A stretch of 64,000 nt of DNA from Paludibacteraceae bacterium. GTDB taxonomy: Bacteria > Bacteroidota > Bacteroidia > Bacteroidales > Paludibacteraceae. Below are positions 40,471 through 50,060 of this stretch, one piece after another (the stretch's first letter is position 1; each line of letters begins with the position of its first letter). The notes under the pieces are model-generated. The model ran no database searches. It saw nothing but the letters and a program-made list of their open reading frames with translations, and had not been told where the DNA came from. The DNA lies in contig JAFGVV010000039.1 of NCBI GenBank assembly GCA_016937795.1, positions 24,694-88,693 of the forward strand, read 5' to 3'. The position numbers and the translations under genes were made by a program.

Positions 40471-43400
40471 TTATTTTGTTTTAGCAACTCTGTATGTCTG
40501 ACTTGCATTGTCTTTTTCAATTTTCACAAGATAAATGCCTGTTGAAAGTTGTTCCATGTTTATTTCGGTCAGATTTTGTGTTGCTTTGACTTTTTGCAGC
40601 ATTTGTCCGTTCAGATTTGTAAGTGTAATGGTTGCATTATCAGCTCCTTTTATATACAAAACAGTTTCTACCGGATTGGGGTAAAGCACAGTGTTGCCAA
40701 ATATATGCTCAACTCCCGACACAGGAACAAACTGAACTTCAATATTATGGTCGGCTGAAATATTCGTGATATACTGAATTTTATTTTTGTTGATATGTTC
40801 GTTGCCGTTTATCAGAATTCTATCCACCTCGTAACCATTGTTGGGGGTAATGACATAAGCCTGTGATTTGCCGCGCTGCACCATTTTTTTGCCCAATGGA
40901 CTGATGGTACCTCCGTTGCCGGCAGACGAAATCATTTCGAAATACCAGGGTTGGTTGTTGAATAGTGTGGTGTTTTCGTCGAATGCATACGCTTTGTTAT
41001 ACACCTTTAGCGAAGTGATTTTTCCGCTGAAGTTCGAACTTCCCAACTGAATTTGTGCTTTCTGAATGTTTTGGTTCAGAATATTCTTGTTGTAAACTGA
41101 ATTGTCGAGTTGCCCGTTGATGTAAATTTTCAACATGCCATTTTTCTCGCGGCAAACCGATACAAAATACATGCTGTCGGCCGACAGTGCCTTGCGCGAT
41201 GTTACACTCAGATCTTTTACATTGAATACAATTTTAGATTCAGCATCGGTTGCAAGGCTGATATCTGTTCCCTGTTTGAAGAATGTAGCTGATTTCGAAG
41301 AGGTTTGTATATGCAGTGAAATGTTGAAATCGGAAACTCCTGCAATTGCCTGTTCCGATACAATCGGGGCAGTTGCGTTTTCGAAAATCATCAGGCTTTT
41401 GTTCATTCGCTCCGAAAATTCATTAGTAATTCCGGTTGCAGCCTTCATGTCGGTCAGCGAATCGGCTTTTGCAACAAGCGACGAAGGATAATGAACGAAA
41501 TTTACAGTTCCATCCGAAATGTTTCCGCTGTAATCTTTCACATTGCTGTAGCTGATTTCGTATCCGTTGTAAGCCGTTAAAGTGCTCGTGCTGAGCGTTA
41601 CAGTTTTATAGTCGGCAGCCAGTGTTTTAGTTGTAGCAGCCACATTGTTTATTTTGAAAACTGCATTATCAATAGTGACTCTTTCGTTGAATTTCAAAGT
41701 CACATTGTTATTCGAAATTGTTTTTACAGTTTCGGCAACAGCAGATGTGTTGTCAGCTTCGGGTGAAAATTGCCATATTCGAATTTCGCCCGGTTGCAGT
41801 GTCAGACTTATTTGTTGTCCGTAATCGTAAGTGCCACTGTTATTGTCGGGTGTTGTGGTGTTGAAGTTCAATGCCGAAACGCGATGCAGTCCTGCAGTTC
41901 CTTCTTTTACGCCAATGTTACGGTCGAGCGTCAGTGTAAATGTTTTGGCGGTAGTTGCCGGATTGCGCACCGACACAATTCCTTCGAAACCGTCCCAGCA
42001 CGAATAACCATAAACGCCCGCAGTTTCAGGTGTTTCGCCAATAATTTTAGAATTTCTAAGAATGTGGAAGTTTTCGTCAATCCAGTTCATAGCTTCCGCA
42101 TTTATCATCCATTTCTGACCTTCGGCAAGCATATTGTAACTGTAATAAAGTTCCCAAAAAGCCGAACCGCGGGTAGCCATCATAAACAAATAAGCACGAA
42201 ACTCGTCGTCGGTCATTTGATTGGCCAGATTGGTGCCGGTTTTTCCGTAAATAGGGTCGTGATTGTATATGTTGGCAAACGGGAACTGGAACTGACGCAC
42301 TTTGTTGAAGTCGAAATAGCGACCATCGCGGTACGAAAGCAGCTGATCGACCTGACGTGTGCGGCCTGTGTTATGGCGACCAATGTCGGTACTGTTCTGA
42401 ATCCACACTGAATTTGCCCATTGCAAATACCATGGACTCGGATTTACATAACAGGTCAGGTTTATCCACATGTCCTGTTGTTGCTGAGTGCTTTTGTTTC
42501 GAATGTTCTTCAAAATATCAATCCAGCGCTCCCAGTGCTCGGTCATATAATACATGCCCTGTTCGCCACCCGACATGCGCTGATCGGATTTTGAAGTAGG
42601 AGGTGTGGTGGTGAAACCATCAAATTTCCAGTAATTGATTTTGTATTTATCCTGTGCATCCAAAAAGAATTCGTTCAGCAATTCCAGATAGCGCTTGTGG
42701 TTGGTGACAATATCTGCCGATCCGGGATTGTATTCGCCATTTCCGTTGTTTTGAAGGAAACGGGCAAAATCAGCATTGTAATTATATCCGCCACGCGGCC
42801 CGAGCCACAGTCCGAAACTTGACGAAAAGCGGTGTGCCAGGTCCGAAGCATTGGTCAGACCATTAGGGAATTTTGAATTAAATTGCCAGAAGCCGGTTGT
42901 GTTTTCGCTTGCAAACGGACCGTATGCATTCCAGCCATCGTCCACTACATACGAGTGCATTGGTGACACAGCATATTGTGTAAAGCCTTTTTCCATTTCC
43001 CAGAATGAACTCTGAATGTTGTTTTCGTTGATGTCCATCATGAAATCGTACCACGAATTATACTGCATTCGGAAATTGGAAGGAGTGGAAATATCACGGA
43101 TATATTCGAAAAAGTCGCTTTGAATTACCTGAATATCGGTGCTGCGGGCAGCTCCGGCCACAGTTTTCCATGTACTGAAGGTGTTGTTAGTAAGTCGGTT
43201 CTCGTTTTTGAACATCGCGAAATTTTTTCCGCTGAAGTAACGAATGTGTCCAATACTGTCGGTACCGATTGACGTTTCGGTATGCGGAAATTCAGATCCG
43301 AAGAACATGCCCTGGATATATACAGGTTGTCCGGTTGAAATCAGATATCCGTTCATGCCACCCACGCCACCTTCCATGTTGGGGCGCGACCAGGTTTTGT

Positions 43401-44892
43401 CGGCAGTGTTTGTTTTTAAATGTTCTCCATCAATGTAATCGATGCGCGCCAGCGATTGTTGCGATTCGGGAACGCTTATCTCCAAATGCTTACGCATATA
43501 ATGGTCGTCTTCGTTCATGCTTACCACCATTTTGATAGTCCAGTTTATATCGTTGACAGTGTAGGGCTTAAACTCAAATCTGATTTCGGCCGTTTCGGGC
43601 TGGCCGAGTGTCTGGGCATAAGTCACTGTGTCGAGTTCCAGATCCGAGGTGTTGATTTTCAGTTTCGGAGCAGTGTATTTTTCGGCGTAAAGGTCAAATT
43701 CGGCGCAACTGCCAAATGAGTCTCCGTTCCATGTACTACGAATCACAAATTTTACAAATCGTCCTGAAACAGGATTGTCGATACTTACGTAAGTAGCATT
43801 TGTGCCTCGCTGATCGAGAATTCCTTTACTGCTGGCAGTGGTTGTTTCGAGTCCTTCTTTTGTTTCGCTGATATAAAGTTCGTAGTCTTTGGCAATGCCA
43901 TTTCCTCCGGTTTGACGTGGAAGATAGCTAAAAGTATTGATCAGTTTCGACTCTTTCATATCTATTATAAAATAGAATGGAAGAGTAGTCGGGCCTGTTC
44001 CGCTTCCGTAATTCGAATGCCAGAAAGTATTGATATTGTTGTCGATAATTGCCTGAAAAGGAGCGTTTTCAGAACTTGTGACACTGTTTCCTTCAACAGT
44101 CCAGCCCGTTTTGGAGTAAGCTGTCGGCAGGTTTTGTTCGGGTGCAACGTAAGTTTGCTTGTTCAGATCAAATTCGGCACCTCCGGCAAAGCGTAATCCG
44201 TTTCTAGCGCTCAGGCCTGCAAATTTTACATAGCGGGCAGTTATTTCCGTGTCAAAATTAACGTGAATTGGTTTCGCTCCCGAATATGTAAACGAGCCTT
44301 TTTTGGTGGGTGTGGCAGGGAATGAATTTTCGGTATTGCTTGTATAAATTTCATATTGCAGAATATTTCCATTTGCATTCTCGCTATCCTGTCGTGGAGT
44401 ATAAGTGAATGATTTGAATGTCTCGGTCTGCTGCAAATCGATAGTTACCCAGTGCGGATAATTTTGTTCGCCCACACCTGTGCCGTAATTACTATGCCAG
44501 TGCGTGTTTGTTTTTCCATCGATAAATGCCTGAGGAGGTCCGCTCGGAGCTGTTTCGGTAGTGGAATAACTGCTGGCCGTGATGGTCCATGCCGTTTTTG
44601 AAATTGGGCCGAGGTCAATCACAATTTCAGGTTCGAGCGTATTCATCACAAATTCTTCCGAACCTTTTCCGGGAATAAAGAATGTCGGTGTGCCATCGGT
44701 ACGGTAGTTCGTGATGGAGGTGGTAGTGACTTTGTTGTTCGCAGTCGAAAATGTCCGTCTGATAAAACTGTTTTCGATACTTATCTGATTTTCAGTTTTT
44801 TCAATACTCAATCCGGAGTTGTTTTGCGATAACAGTGTTCCGGGAATTGTACAGAGAATCAAATTTATGATGAGTAATGTGGATTTTTTCAT
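40471..44892 (-). CDS. GH-D clan (alpha-galactosidase-like) enzyme with two F5/8C modules and T9SS tail
   Basis: A 1473-residue secreted protein. After the signal peptide and a beta-rich start lie two F5/8 type C modules (about 105-250 and 260-400), then a large barrel-type domain (about 410-1090) with NSWYDFMMDI, YVVDDGWNAYGP, FGLWLGPRGGYN and NYWKFDGF (near 755, candidate nucleophile Asp) and STDIGRH (near 836, candidate acid/base). These match the GH36/GH27/GH31 superfamily pattern. The C-terminal part has a LamG-like segment, an InlB-type repeat (SSAGNGGTISPLGKK) and a T9SS sorting domain (VLYPNPVETVLYIKG). The exact family and glycosidic specificity are uncertain; alpha-galactoside or alpha-N-acetylgalactosaminide cleavage is likely. 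It follows GH27 by 22 bp. Confidence 0.75.
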   Translation of the reverse strand: MKKSTLLIINLILCTIPGTLLSQNNSGLSIEKTENQISIENSFIRRTFSTANNKVTTTSITNYRTDGTPTFFIPGKGSEEFVMNTLEPEIVIDLGPISKTAWTITASSYSTTETAPSGPPQAFIDGKTNTHWHSNYGTGVGEQNYPHWVTIDLQQTETFKSFTYTPRQDSENANGNILQYEIYTSNTENSFPATPTKKGSFTYSGAKPIHVNFDTEITARYVKFAGLSARNGLRFAGGAEFDLNKQTYVAPEQNLPTAYSKTGWTVEGNSVTSSENAPFQAIIDNNINTFWHSNYGSGTGPTTLPFYFIIDMKESKLINTFSYLPRQTGGNGIAKDYELYISETKEGLETTTASSKGILDQRGTNATYVSIDNPVSGRFVKFVIRSTWNGDSFGSCAEFDLYAEKYTAPKLKINTSDLELDTVTYAQTLGQPETAEIRFEFKPYTVNDINWTIKMVVSMNEDDHYMRKHLEISVPESQQSLARIDYIDGEHLKTNTADKTWSRPNMEGGVGGMNGYLISTGQPVYIQGMFFGSEFPHTETSIGTDSIGHIRYFSGKNFAMFKNENRLTNNTFSTWKTVAGAARSTDIQVIQSDFFEYIRDISTPSNFRMQYNSWYDFMMDINENNIQSSFWEMEKGFTQYAVSPMHSYVVDDGWNAYGPFASENTTGFWQFNSKFPNGLTNASDLAHRFSSSFGLWLGPRGGYNYNADFARFLQNNGNGEYNPGSADIVTNHKRYLELLNEFFLDAQDKYKINYWKFDGFTTTPPTSKSDQRMSGGEQGMYYMTEHWERWIDILKNIRNKSTQQQQDMWINLTCYVNPSPWYLQWANSVWIQNSTDIGRHNTGRTRQVDQLLSYRDGRYFDFNKVRQFQFPFANIYNHDPIYGKTGTNLANQMTDDEFRAYLFMMATRGSAFWELYYSYNMLAEGQKWMINAEAMNWIDENFHILRNSKIIGETPETAGVYGYSCWDGFEGIVSVRNPATTAKTFTLTLDRNIGVKEGTAGLHRVSALNFNTTTPDNNSGTYDYGQQISLTLQPGEIRIWQFSPEADNTSAVAETVKTISNNNVTLKFNERVTIDNAVFKINNVAATTKTLAADYKTVTLSTSTLTAYNGYEISYSNVKDYSGNISDGTVNFVHYPSSLVAKADSLTDMKAATGITNEFSERMNKSLMIFENATAPIVSEQAIAGVSDFNISLHIQTSSKSATFFKQGTDISLATDAESKIVFNVKDLSVTSRKALSADSMYFVSVCREKNGMLKIYINGQLDNSVYNKNILNQNIQKAQIQLGSSNFSGKITSLKVYNKAYAFDENTTLFNNQPWYFEMISSAGNGGTISPLGKKMVQRGKSQAYVITPNNGYEVDRILINGNEHINKNKIQYITNISADHNIEVQFVPVSGVEHIFGNTVLYPNPVETVLYIKGADNATITLTNLNGQMLQKVKATQNLTEINMEQLSTGIYLVKIEKDNASQTYRVAKTK

Positions 44893-44914
44893 GACCTTTT
44901 AAATTAGTGTTTTT

Positions 44915-46408
44915 TTATTTTAACTTACTAATTCTGTAAACCTTCGCCTCATGTGACGAAATACTTGCTTTTAAAGTTTTTGACAAAATACCGGCATCGC
45001 TTTTAGCTACAATGTCGCGTATTTTGTAACGGGATTTAAGGTTGATATCAGCCAGTTTCAGATTGAAATCAGATTTTGTATTGTTCCGGTTTAGTATTGC
45101 AATGGCAATATCCCCGTTTTCAAGGTCTTTCAAATATACTTCATGTCCTTCGTGGCTGTATACACATCTTGCTTGTTGTCCTAATCTGTCCTGATTAATG
45201 GCAATAAGTTCCCCGTTAGTCAGTATATCCAAAGTAGCTTTGTTTATTGTCGACAGATCGAATGAAATAAGCAGTGGAGTTGCAAACATGCACCACAATG
45301 AAAATTGTGACTGATATTCAGTGTCGGTCATGCCACGTGCTCCGCTGGCCGACGATGGTTTTCCTTTTCCGTAGAGTCCCACACACATCATGTCGGCATC
45401 GTTGAACTGGTTCGGGCCTGCATAATAGTCGAGATTTTTCATAATATCAATCGATTGAATCACACCACAATGACTGCCATCGTATTTACCATGATCCCAT
45501 GTGTCACGACTATCGAAACTTACTCTCCACGAATGTCCGCCGGCATTGGCAGCCCAAAGCCAGGGTTTGCGTTCGCCCCATTCACAAATATTGAAATAAA
45601 AGTTTTTTCCGGTAGCATTGAGGGCTTCGCTCATAGTTTTGTAGCGCTCTTTGGCTGTTTCCATATTGTTGGGCGCACCGCAATAGTCATATTTCAAAAA
45701 ATCGAATCCCCACTCGGCATATTGTTGTGCATCAATGGATTCGTATCCAAGACTACCAAATTCGCCGCCACATGTTTGAGGTGCTGCATCCGAGTAAATT
45801 CCTGCTTTTAAACCTTTTGAATGTATATAATCGACTAAACTTTTCATGCCTGAAGGAAATTTCCGAAGGTCTTCCAGCGGTTTGCCATCTGCATCGCGTA
45901 AGTTGGCATGCCAGTGGTCGTCGATCAATACATAATCGAATCCGGCATCTCTCAGTCCTGTAGATACCAGTAAATCAGCTACTTTTTTAATGTTTTGTTC
46001 AGAAATTTTATCCTGAAATATATTCCATGACATCCATCCCATAAGAGGAGTGGGTGAAATCAAATTATCACTCACTTTTAAGGTGACATCTTTTGTTATT
46101 TTTTTTCCTGCTCTTTGGGCTGTTATTTGATAGGTGAAATTCCCGGTTTGTTCGATTTTTCCCTCAACCTGTTTTTTCGATGCATTCCAACGCAGTCCTT
46201 TCGGCAATTTTGTAGCACGAATTTTATCATTTTTGTTATTTGTTCGGTAACGATGAACGATGCGAGTGCTGAGTAGTGCGTAATGATTTGTCAGACAGTT
46301 GAATGTGATGTTGTTTTGAGACTGTGTTTCTACAGGATGTTGCATTTCTTTGGCTGGCAACAACCAAATGCTTAACGCAAAAATAAGTGCATAAGTGATG
46401 GTTTTCAT
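44915..46408 (-). CDS. GH27 alpha-galactosidase
   Basis: A 497-residue enzyme, probably periplasmic: it has a signal peptide but no T9SS tail. An Ig-like putative N-terminal domain (about 35-115) is followed by the GH27 barrel: TPLMGWMSWNIF (120-131), FDYVLIDDHWH, nucleophile Asp241 in FLKYDYCG, the R295-x3-D299 pair (WRVSFDSRDTW) with Asp299 as probable acid/base, and FNDADMM. The C-terminal beta-sandwich is complete. It removes terminal alpha-galactose. It is the first gene of the operon, 46 nt behind a good promoter. Confidence 0.93.
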   Translation of the reverse strand: MKTITYALIFALSIWLLPAKEMQHPVETQSQNNITFNCLTNHYALLSTRIVHRYRTNNKNDKIRATKLPKGLRWNASKKQVEGKIEQTGNFTYQITAQRAGKKITKDVTLKVSDNLISPTPLMGWMSWNIFQDKISEQNIKKVADLLVSTGLRDAGFDYVLIDDHWHANLRDADGKPLEDLRKFPSGMKSLVDYIHSKGLKAGIYSDAAPQTCGGEFGSLGYESIDAQQYAEWGFDFLKYDYCGAPNNMETAKERYKTMSEALNATGKNFYFNICEWGERKPWLWAANAGGHSWRVSFDSRDTWDHGKYDGSHCGVIQSIDIMKNLDYYAGPNQFNDADMMCVGLYGKGKPSSASGARGMTDTEYQSQFSLWCMFATPLLISFDLSTINKATLDILTNGELIAINQDRLGQQARCVYSHEGHEVYLKDLENGDIAIAILNRNNTKSDFNLKLADINLKSRYKIRDIVAKSDAGILSKTLKASISSHEAKVYRISKLK

Positions 46409-46453
46409 GTTTTAATTTGTAAATGTAGTATTATAGAATAGGGGGTTTGTTGG

Positions 46454-46484
46454 CAAAAATATAAAAATATATTGAATAAATAAA
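46454..46484 (-). promoter_or_regulatory. Promoter of the glycoside-hydrolase operon
   Basis: On the minus strand, TTTA (46484-46481), a 19-bp spacer and TATTTTTG (46461-46454) match the Bacteroidota consensus. It precedes the GH27 start at 46408. No operator motif or regulator gene is seen nearby. Confidence 0.7.
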
Positions 46485-46591
46485 GATTATAAAAGAAAAT
46501 AATTTATTAAACGGGGTGGTTTGGTACAGATATAATATATTATTGTGTGTAAATATTATTTATATTTCGAAAATTTATGCCTAAATATCGT

Positions 46592-46599
46592 TATATTTG
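46592..46599 (+). promoter_or_regulatory. -7 box of the CotH-type gene
   Basis: TATATTTG fits TAnnTTTG and lies 75 nt before the ATG at 46674. No good -33 box at the usual spacing, so confidence is low. Confidence 0.4.
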
Positions 46600-46673
46600 C
46601 AGCGGATTTCATTATGGAAAATTCAAATCGCAACATTGAACTGCATTTTGCAAAGTCACAGCTTTAAATTTTT

Positions 46674-48881
46674 ATGCAAAGAAAAACACTTCAACTTATC
46701 TTTATTCTGAGTTTCTTTTTTATAGCTCAAATATTAAAGGCTCAGAATGTACATCATTGGGAAACTGCAATATTCAACAGTGATACATGGAAATATTATG
46801 TAGCAGTGGAAGAGCCTCCTGCAAACTGGCGAATGTTAACTTTCGAGGATGCATCATGGTCTTCAGGTAAGGGCGGTTTTGGATACAATGATAATGATGA
46901 TGGTACAATAATCTGGAAGGATGGCGATGGGGAAAAGCCTTATTCAGTTTACATGCGTACGAAGTTTAATCTGACTGATACATCGAAACTTTCGATGGCT
47001 GTTTTTCATATTGATTACGATGATGCATTTGTGGCATATATCAACGATACAGAAATTGCACGTGTAGGGTTATATGGCACTTATCCTCCTTTTGATCAAT
47101 TGGGTACAAATCATGATGCAGTGATGCCCTGGGGAGGGGAGCCTGATGAATTTGTACTTGATATGCGTACCATTCGTAAAATTCTTTCTCCCGGACAGAA
47201 TGTACTTTCCATACAGGTACACAACTCTTCGCGACATTCTTCAGATATGACCTCTAATGCTTTTCTGACATTTGGTATAAAAGATAAAAGTAGTTTTTTC
47301 AGAGCTACACCCACTTGGTTTAAAGCTCCTGCAAATATCCAAACCTTATCGAGCAACTTGCCACTGATACTTATTACTTGTAATACCACAATACCTGATG
47401 AACCCAAAGTAGAGGCCGATATGAAAATTATTTATAATGGTCCGGGCGAGTTGAATTACAGCACCGATGAGCCAAATGTGTATAATGGAAAAATTGGGAT
47501 CGAACGTCGTGGACGTTCATCATATAATTTTCCACAACGTCCATATGCCATCGAAACGCGCGACAATTTAGGTGCTAATCAGGATACGTCTTTGCTCGGA
47601 ATGCCACGAGAAAACGATTGGGTATTACTCTCGAATTGGAATGATAAAGCATTTGTACGCAACATCCTGGCTTTCGAACTATTTAGTACTATGGGGCATT
47701 ATGCCCCCAGAGTTCGACTGGCTGAAATGGTTCTAAACAACGATTATCAGGGGATTTATCTTTTTGGAGAGAAAATTAAACAGGATAAAAACCGACTGGA
47801 TATTGCAAATCTGGCTTTACATGATACTGTTGGGAACGATCTCACAGGGGGGTATATTTTTAAAACAGATTACGATGATGGTTATGGCACTTATTGGGTG
47901 AGTGATTTTTCACCGGTGAATCGTCCGGGCGCCACAGTGAAATATATTTATCAGGATCCAAAGCCTTCGTTAATGACCTGGCACCAAAAAGAATATATTG
48001 CTGCATATGTAAATGCAGTGGAAAATGTGCTTTATAGCGATCAGTTTACTGACCCGGTGGCAGGCTACAAAGCTTATATCGATGTGAACTCATTTATCGA
48101 CTATCTTATTATTAGCGAATTGTCGCGAAATGTGGATGGTTATAAGAAAAGTCGTTTCTTCTACAAAGACAAAGATAGTAACAACCCAAAAGTGCATTCC
48201 GGACCAGTTTGGGATTACGATTGGGCATGGAAAAACCTGAACGATTGTTTCCTCTACCGAAATACTGACGGCTCGGGATGGGCGTACGATATCAATCAGT
48301 GTGGGGTGAGTCCTGTACCTCCGTCGTGGGAAGCTCGTATGCTTGAGGATCCTGCTTTTGCAAATGCACTGTATGCCCGTTGGTTTGGTTTGCGGCGAAC
48401 CCTTATTCATCAGGCGAAACTGAATCAGATAATCGATTCAGTTGCTTCAATGGTTAACGAAGCACAAGTTCGGCATTACGATAAATACCAAACCTTGGGT
48501 TCTAATAACGGTGCACCCGAGATTGATGCAATTCCCACTACTTTTGCCGGAGAAGTGCATAAATTGAAAAACTGGATTGCCACCCGTATCGATTGGCTGG
48601 ATGCCAATATGCTTGGCGAAATGCCCACTGTTGTTAACCAGGTATCGATTGCACCGGTGAGGATTTTTCCAAATCCTGTTTCAGGTCCGCTTTTTGTAGA
48701 GTCGGATATTGAGGTTCGCCGGATTATGATAACAAATGTCATGGGGCGTACTATTTTTGTTGAAAACCCCGGACAGACACACAATGCTCTGAATATAAGT
48801 TTACTTAGTCCGGGTGTATATAATATAAAAGTGACACTCGAAAATGGTCAAACGCATACTCAAAAACTACTGAAAAAATAA
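46674..48881 (+). CDS. CotH-kinase-family secreted protein with T9SS tail
   Basis: A 735-residue exported protein with a signal peptide. The N-terminal region (about 25-210) is a beta-sandwich with SWSSGKGGFGYNDND, as in galactose-binding-like domains. The CotH domain (about 240-590) has GKIGIERRGRSSYNFPQRPY, WVLLSNWNDKAFVRNILAFEL, GIYLFGEKIKQDKNRLDI and VHSGPVWDYDWAW, the hallmark acidic motif. The C-terminal part (about 655-735: VRIFPNPVSGPLFVESD...LSPGVYNIKVTLENG) is a T9SS sorting domain. CotH proteins of spore formers are protein kinases; in Bacteroidota their role outside the cell is unknown. It is divergent from the carbohydrate operon and ends at a strong terminator. Confidence 0.9.
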   Translation: MQRKTLQLIFILSFFFIAQILKAQNVHHWETAIFNSDTWKYYVAVEEPPANWRMLTFEDASWSSGKGGFGYNDNDDGTIIWKDGDGEKPYSVYMRTKFNLTDTSKLSMAVFHIDYDDAFVAYINDTEIARVGLYGTYPPFDQLGTNHDAVMPWGGEPDEFVLDMRTIRKILSPGQNVLSIQVHNSSRHSSDMTSNAFLTFGIKDKSSFFRATPTWFKAPANIQTLSSNLPLILITCNTTIPDEPKVEADMKIIYNGPGELNYSTDEPNVYNGKIGIERRGRSSYNFPQRPYAIETRDNLGANQDTSLLGMPRENDWVLLSNWNDKAFVRNILAFELFSTMGHYAPRVRLAEMVLNNDYQGIYLFGEKIKQDKNRLDIANLALHDTVGNDLTGGYIFKTDYDDGYGTYWVSDFSPVNRPGATVKYIYQDPKPSLMTWHQKEYIAAYVNAVENVLYSDQFTDPVAGYKAYIDVNSFIDYLIISELSRNVDGYKKSRFFYKDKDSNNPKVHSGPVWDYDWAWKNLNDCFLYRNTDGSGWAYDINQCGVSPVPPSWEARMLEDPAFANALYARWFGLRRTLIHQAKLNQIIDSVASMVNEAQVRHYDKYQTLGSNNGAPEIDAIPTTFAGEVHKLKNWIATRIDWLDANMLGEMPTVVNQVSIAPVRIFPNPVSGPLFVESDIEVRRIMITNVMGRTIFVENPGQTHNALNISLLSPGVYNIKVTLENGQTHTQKLLKK

Positions 48882-48895
48882 TTACAGTCCACAGT

Positions 48896-48940
48896 AAAAA
48901 GAAACGGACATTCCATAATGTTGGAATGTCCGTTTCTTTT
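48896..48940. terminator. Bidirectional intrinsic terminator
   Basis: GAAACGGACATTCCA (48901-48915) pairs perfectly with TGGAATGTCCGTTTC (48922-48936), with A/T flanks on both sides. It lies between the convergent CotH-type gene and pdxA. Confidence 0.95.
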
Positions 48941-48955
48941 ATATTGAAGATTTTA

Positions 48956-50026
48956 TTATTCAATTTTACCAGCTCTGTCCGTTTTGGGTTCAATCTTGAG
49001 AGGGTTCATTGCAATTTCGTCAGACCACTGACGATTTTTATAAATATCGATGGCTGCAAAAACTGCTTGACGGAACGATTCTTCTGAAGCCATATTTTTT
49101 CCGGCAATTTCGTATGCTGTGCCATGTGCCGGCGATGTGCGGATAATATTCAGTCCTGCTGTGTAGTTTACACCACTTTCCATAGCAATGGTTTTAAAGG
49201 GGATAAGTCCCTGGTCGTGATACATGGCCAATATTGCATCGAATTTTTTGAAATTCCCTGAGCCAAAAAAACCATCGGCAGGGTATGGCCCTACACAGGT
49301 AATTCCTTTTTTTACAGCTTCGGCAATGGCGGGTTCAATAATTGTGCTTTCCTCGTTTCCAATCACGCCCTCATCACCTGCATGTGGATTTAAGCCCAAA
49401 ACAGCTATGCGGGGACGAGTGATTTTAAAATCGCGTTTCAAGCTGTAGTTAAGCACTTCAATTTTTTGCAGAATAAGCTCTTTGCTTATGGCTTTAGGCA
49501 CTTCACTTACGGGAATATGACCTGTCACTACTGCTACCCGCATTACATCGTTCATCAGAATCATTAATGCTGGTGTTCCCATGCTAAATTTCTCTTCGAG
49601 ATATTCGGTGTGACCAGGAAAGCTGAATTTATCCGACTGTATGTTCTTTTTGTTGATTGGTGCTGTTACTATGGCCTGAATTCTTCCTTTTTTCAGGTCG
49701 GAAGTGGCTTGTTCGAGCGCGTCGAAAGCAGCTTTCCCGGCCTCTTCAGTTGCCTTGCCAAGTTCGACTTTTATTTCATCATTAATGCAGTTGACAATAT
49801 TTATGCGTTTTGGATTTATTTCATCAATGTTATTGATAATATTCATATTGACACCCTGAATATCACCACTTTTACGATGATATGCAGCCACTTTTGCCGA
49901 TCCGTAAATCACTGGTATAAAGCTTTCAGTAACTTTCGGTTCAGCTAAAGTTTTCAGTATTACCTCGTAGCCTATGCCATTGATATCGCCATGTGTAATG
50001 CCAATTATTATTTTCTCGTTTTCCAT
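48956..50026 (-). CDS. pdxA: 4-hydroxythreonine-4-phosphate dehydrogenase
   Basis: PdxA oxidises 4-phosphohydroxy-L-threonine in the DXP-dependent route to pyridoxal phosphate, in the cytosol. The 356-residue product has GITHGDINGIGYEVILK at the N-terminus, the metal-binding His motifs GHTEYLEEKF, LAMYHDQGLIPFK and IIRTSPAHGTAYEIAG, and normal length. It is the last gene of a three-gene unit, 34 bp after DUF4837, and its partner genes (a cell-wall amidase and a lipoprotein) have no obvious pathway link. Confidence 0.95.
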   Translation of the reverse strand: MENEKIIIGITHGDINGIGYEVILKTLAEPKVTESFIPVIYGSAKVAAYHRKSGDIQGVNMNIINNIDEINPKRINIVNCINDEIKVELGKATEEAGKAAFDALEQATSDLKKGRIQAIVTAPINKKNIQSDKFSFPGHTEYLEEKFSMGTPALMILMNDVMRVAVVTGHIPVSEVPKAISKELILQKIEVLNYSLKRDFKITRPRIAVLGLNPHAGDEGVIGNEESTIIEPAIAEAVKKGITCVGPYPADGFFGSGNFKKFDAILAMYHDQGLIPFKTIAMESGVNYTAGLNIIRTSPAHGTAYEIAGKNMASEESFRQAVFAAIDIYKNRQWSDEIAMNPLKIEPKTDRAGKIE

Positions 50027-50060
50027 TTTATTTTTCTCGAAATTTTATCTAAAAAATATT

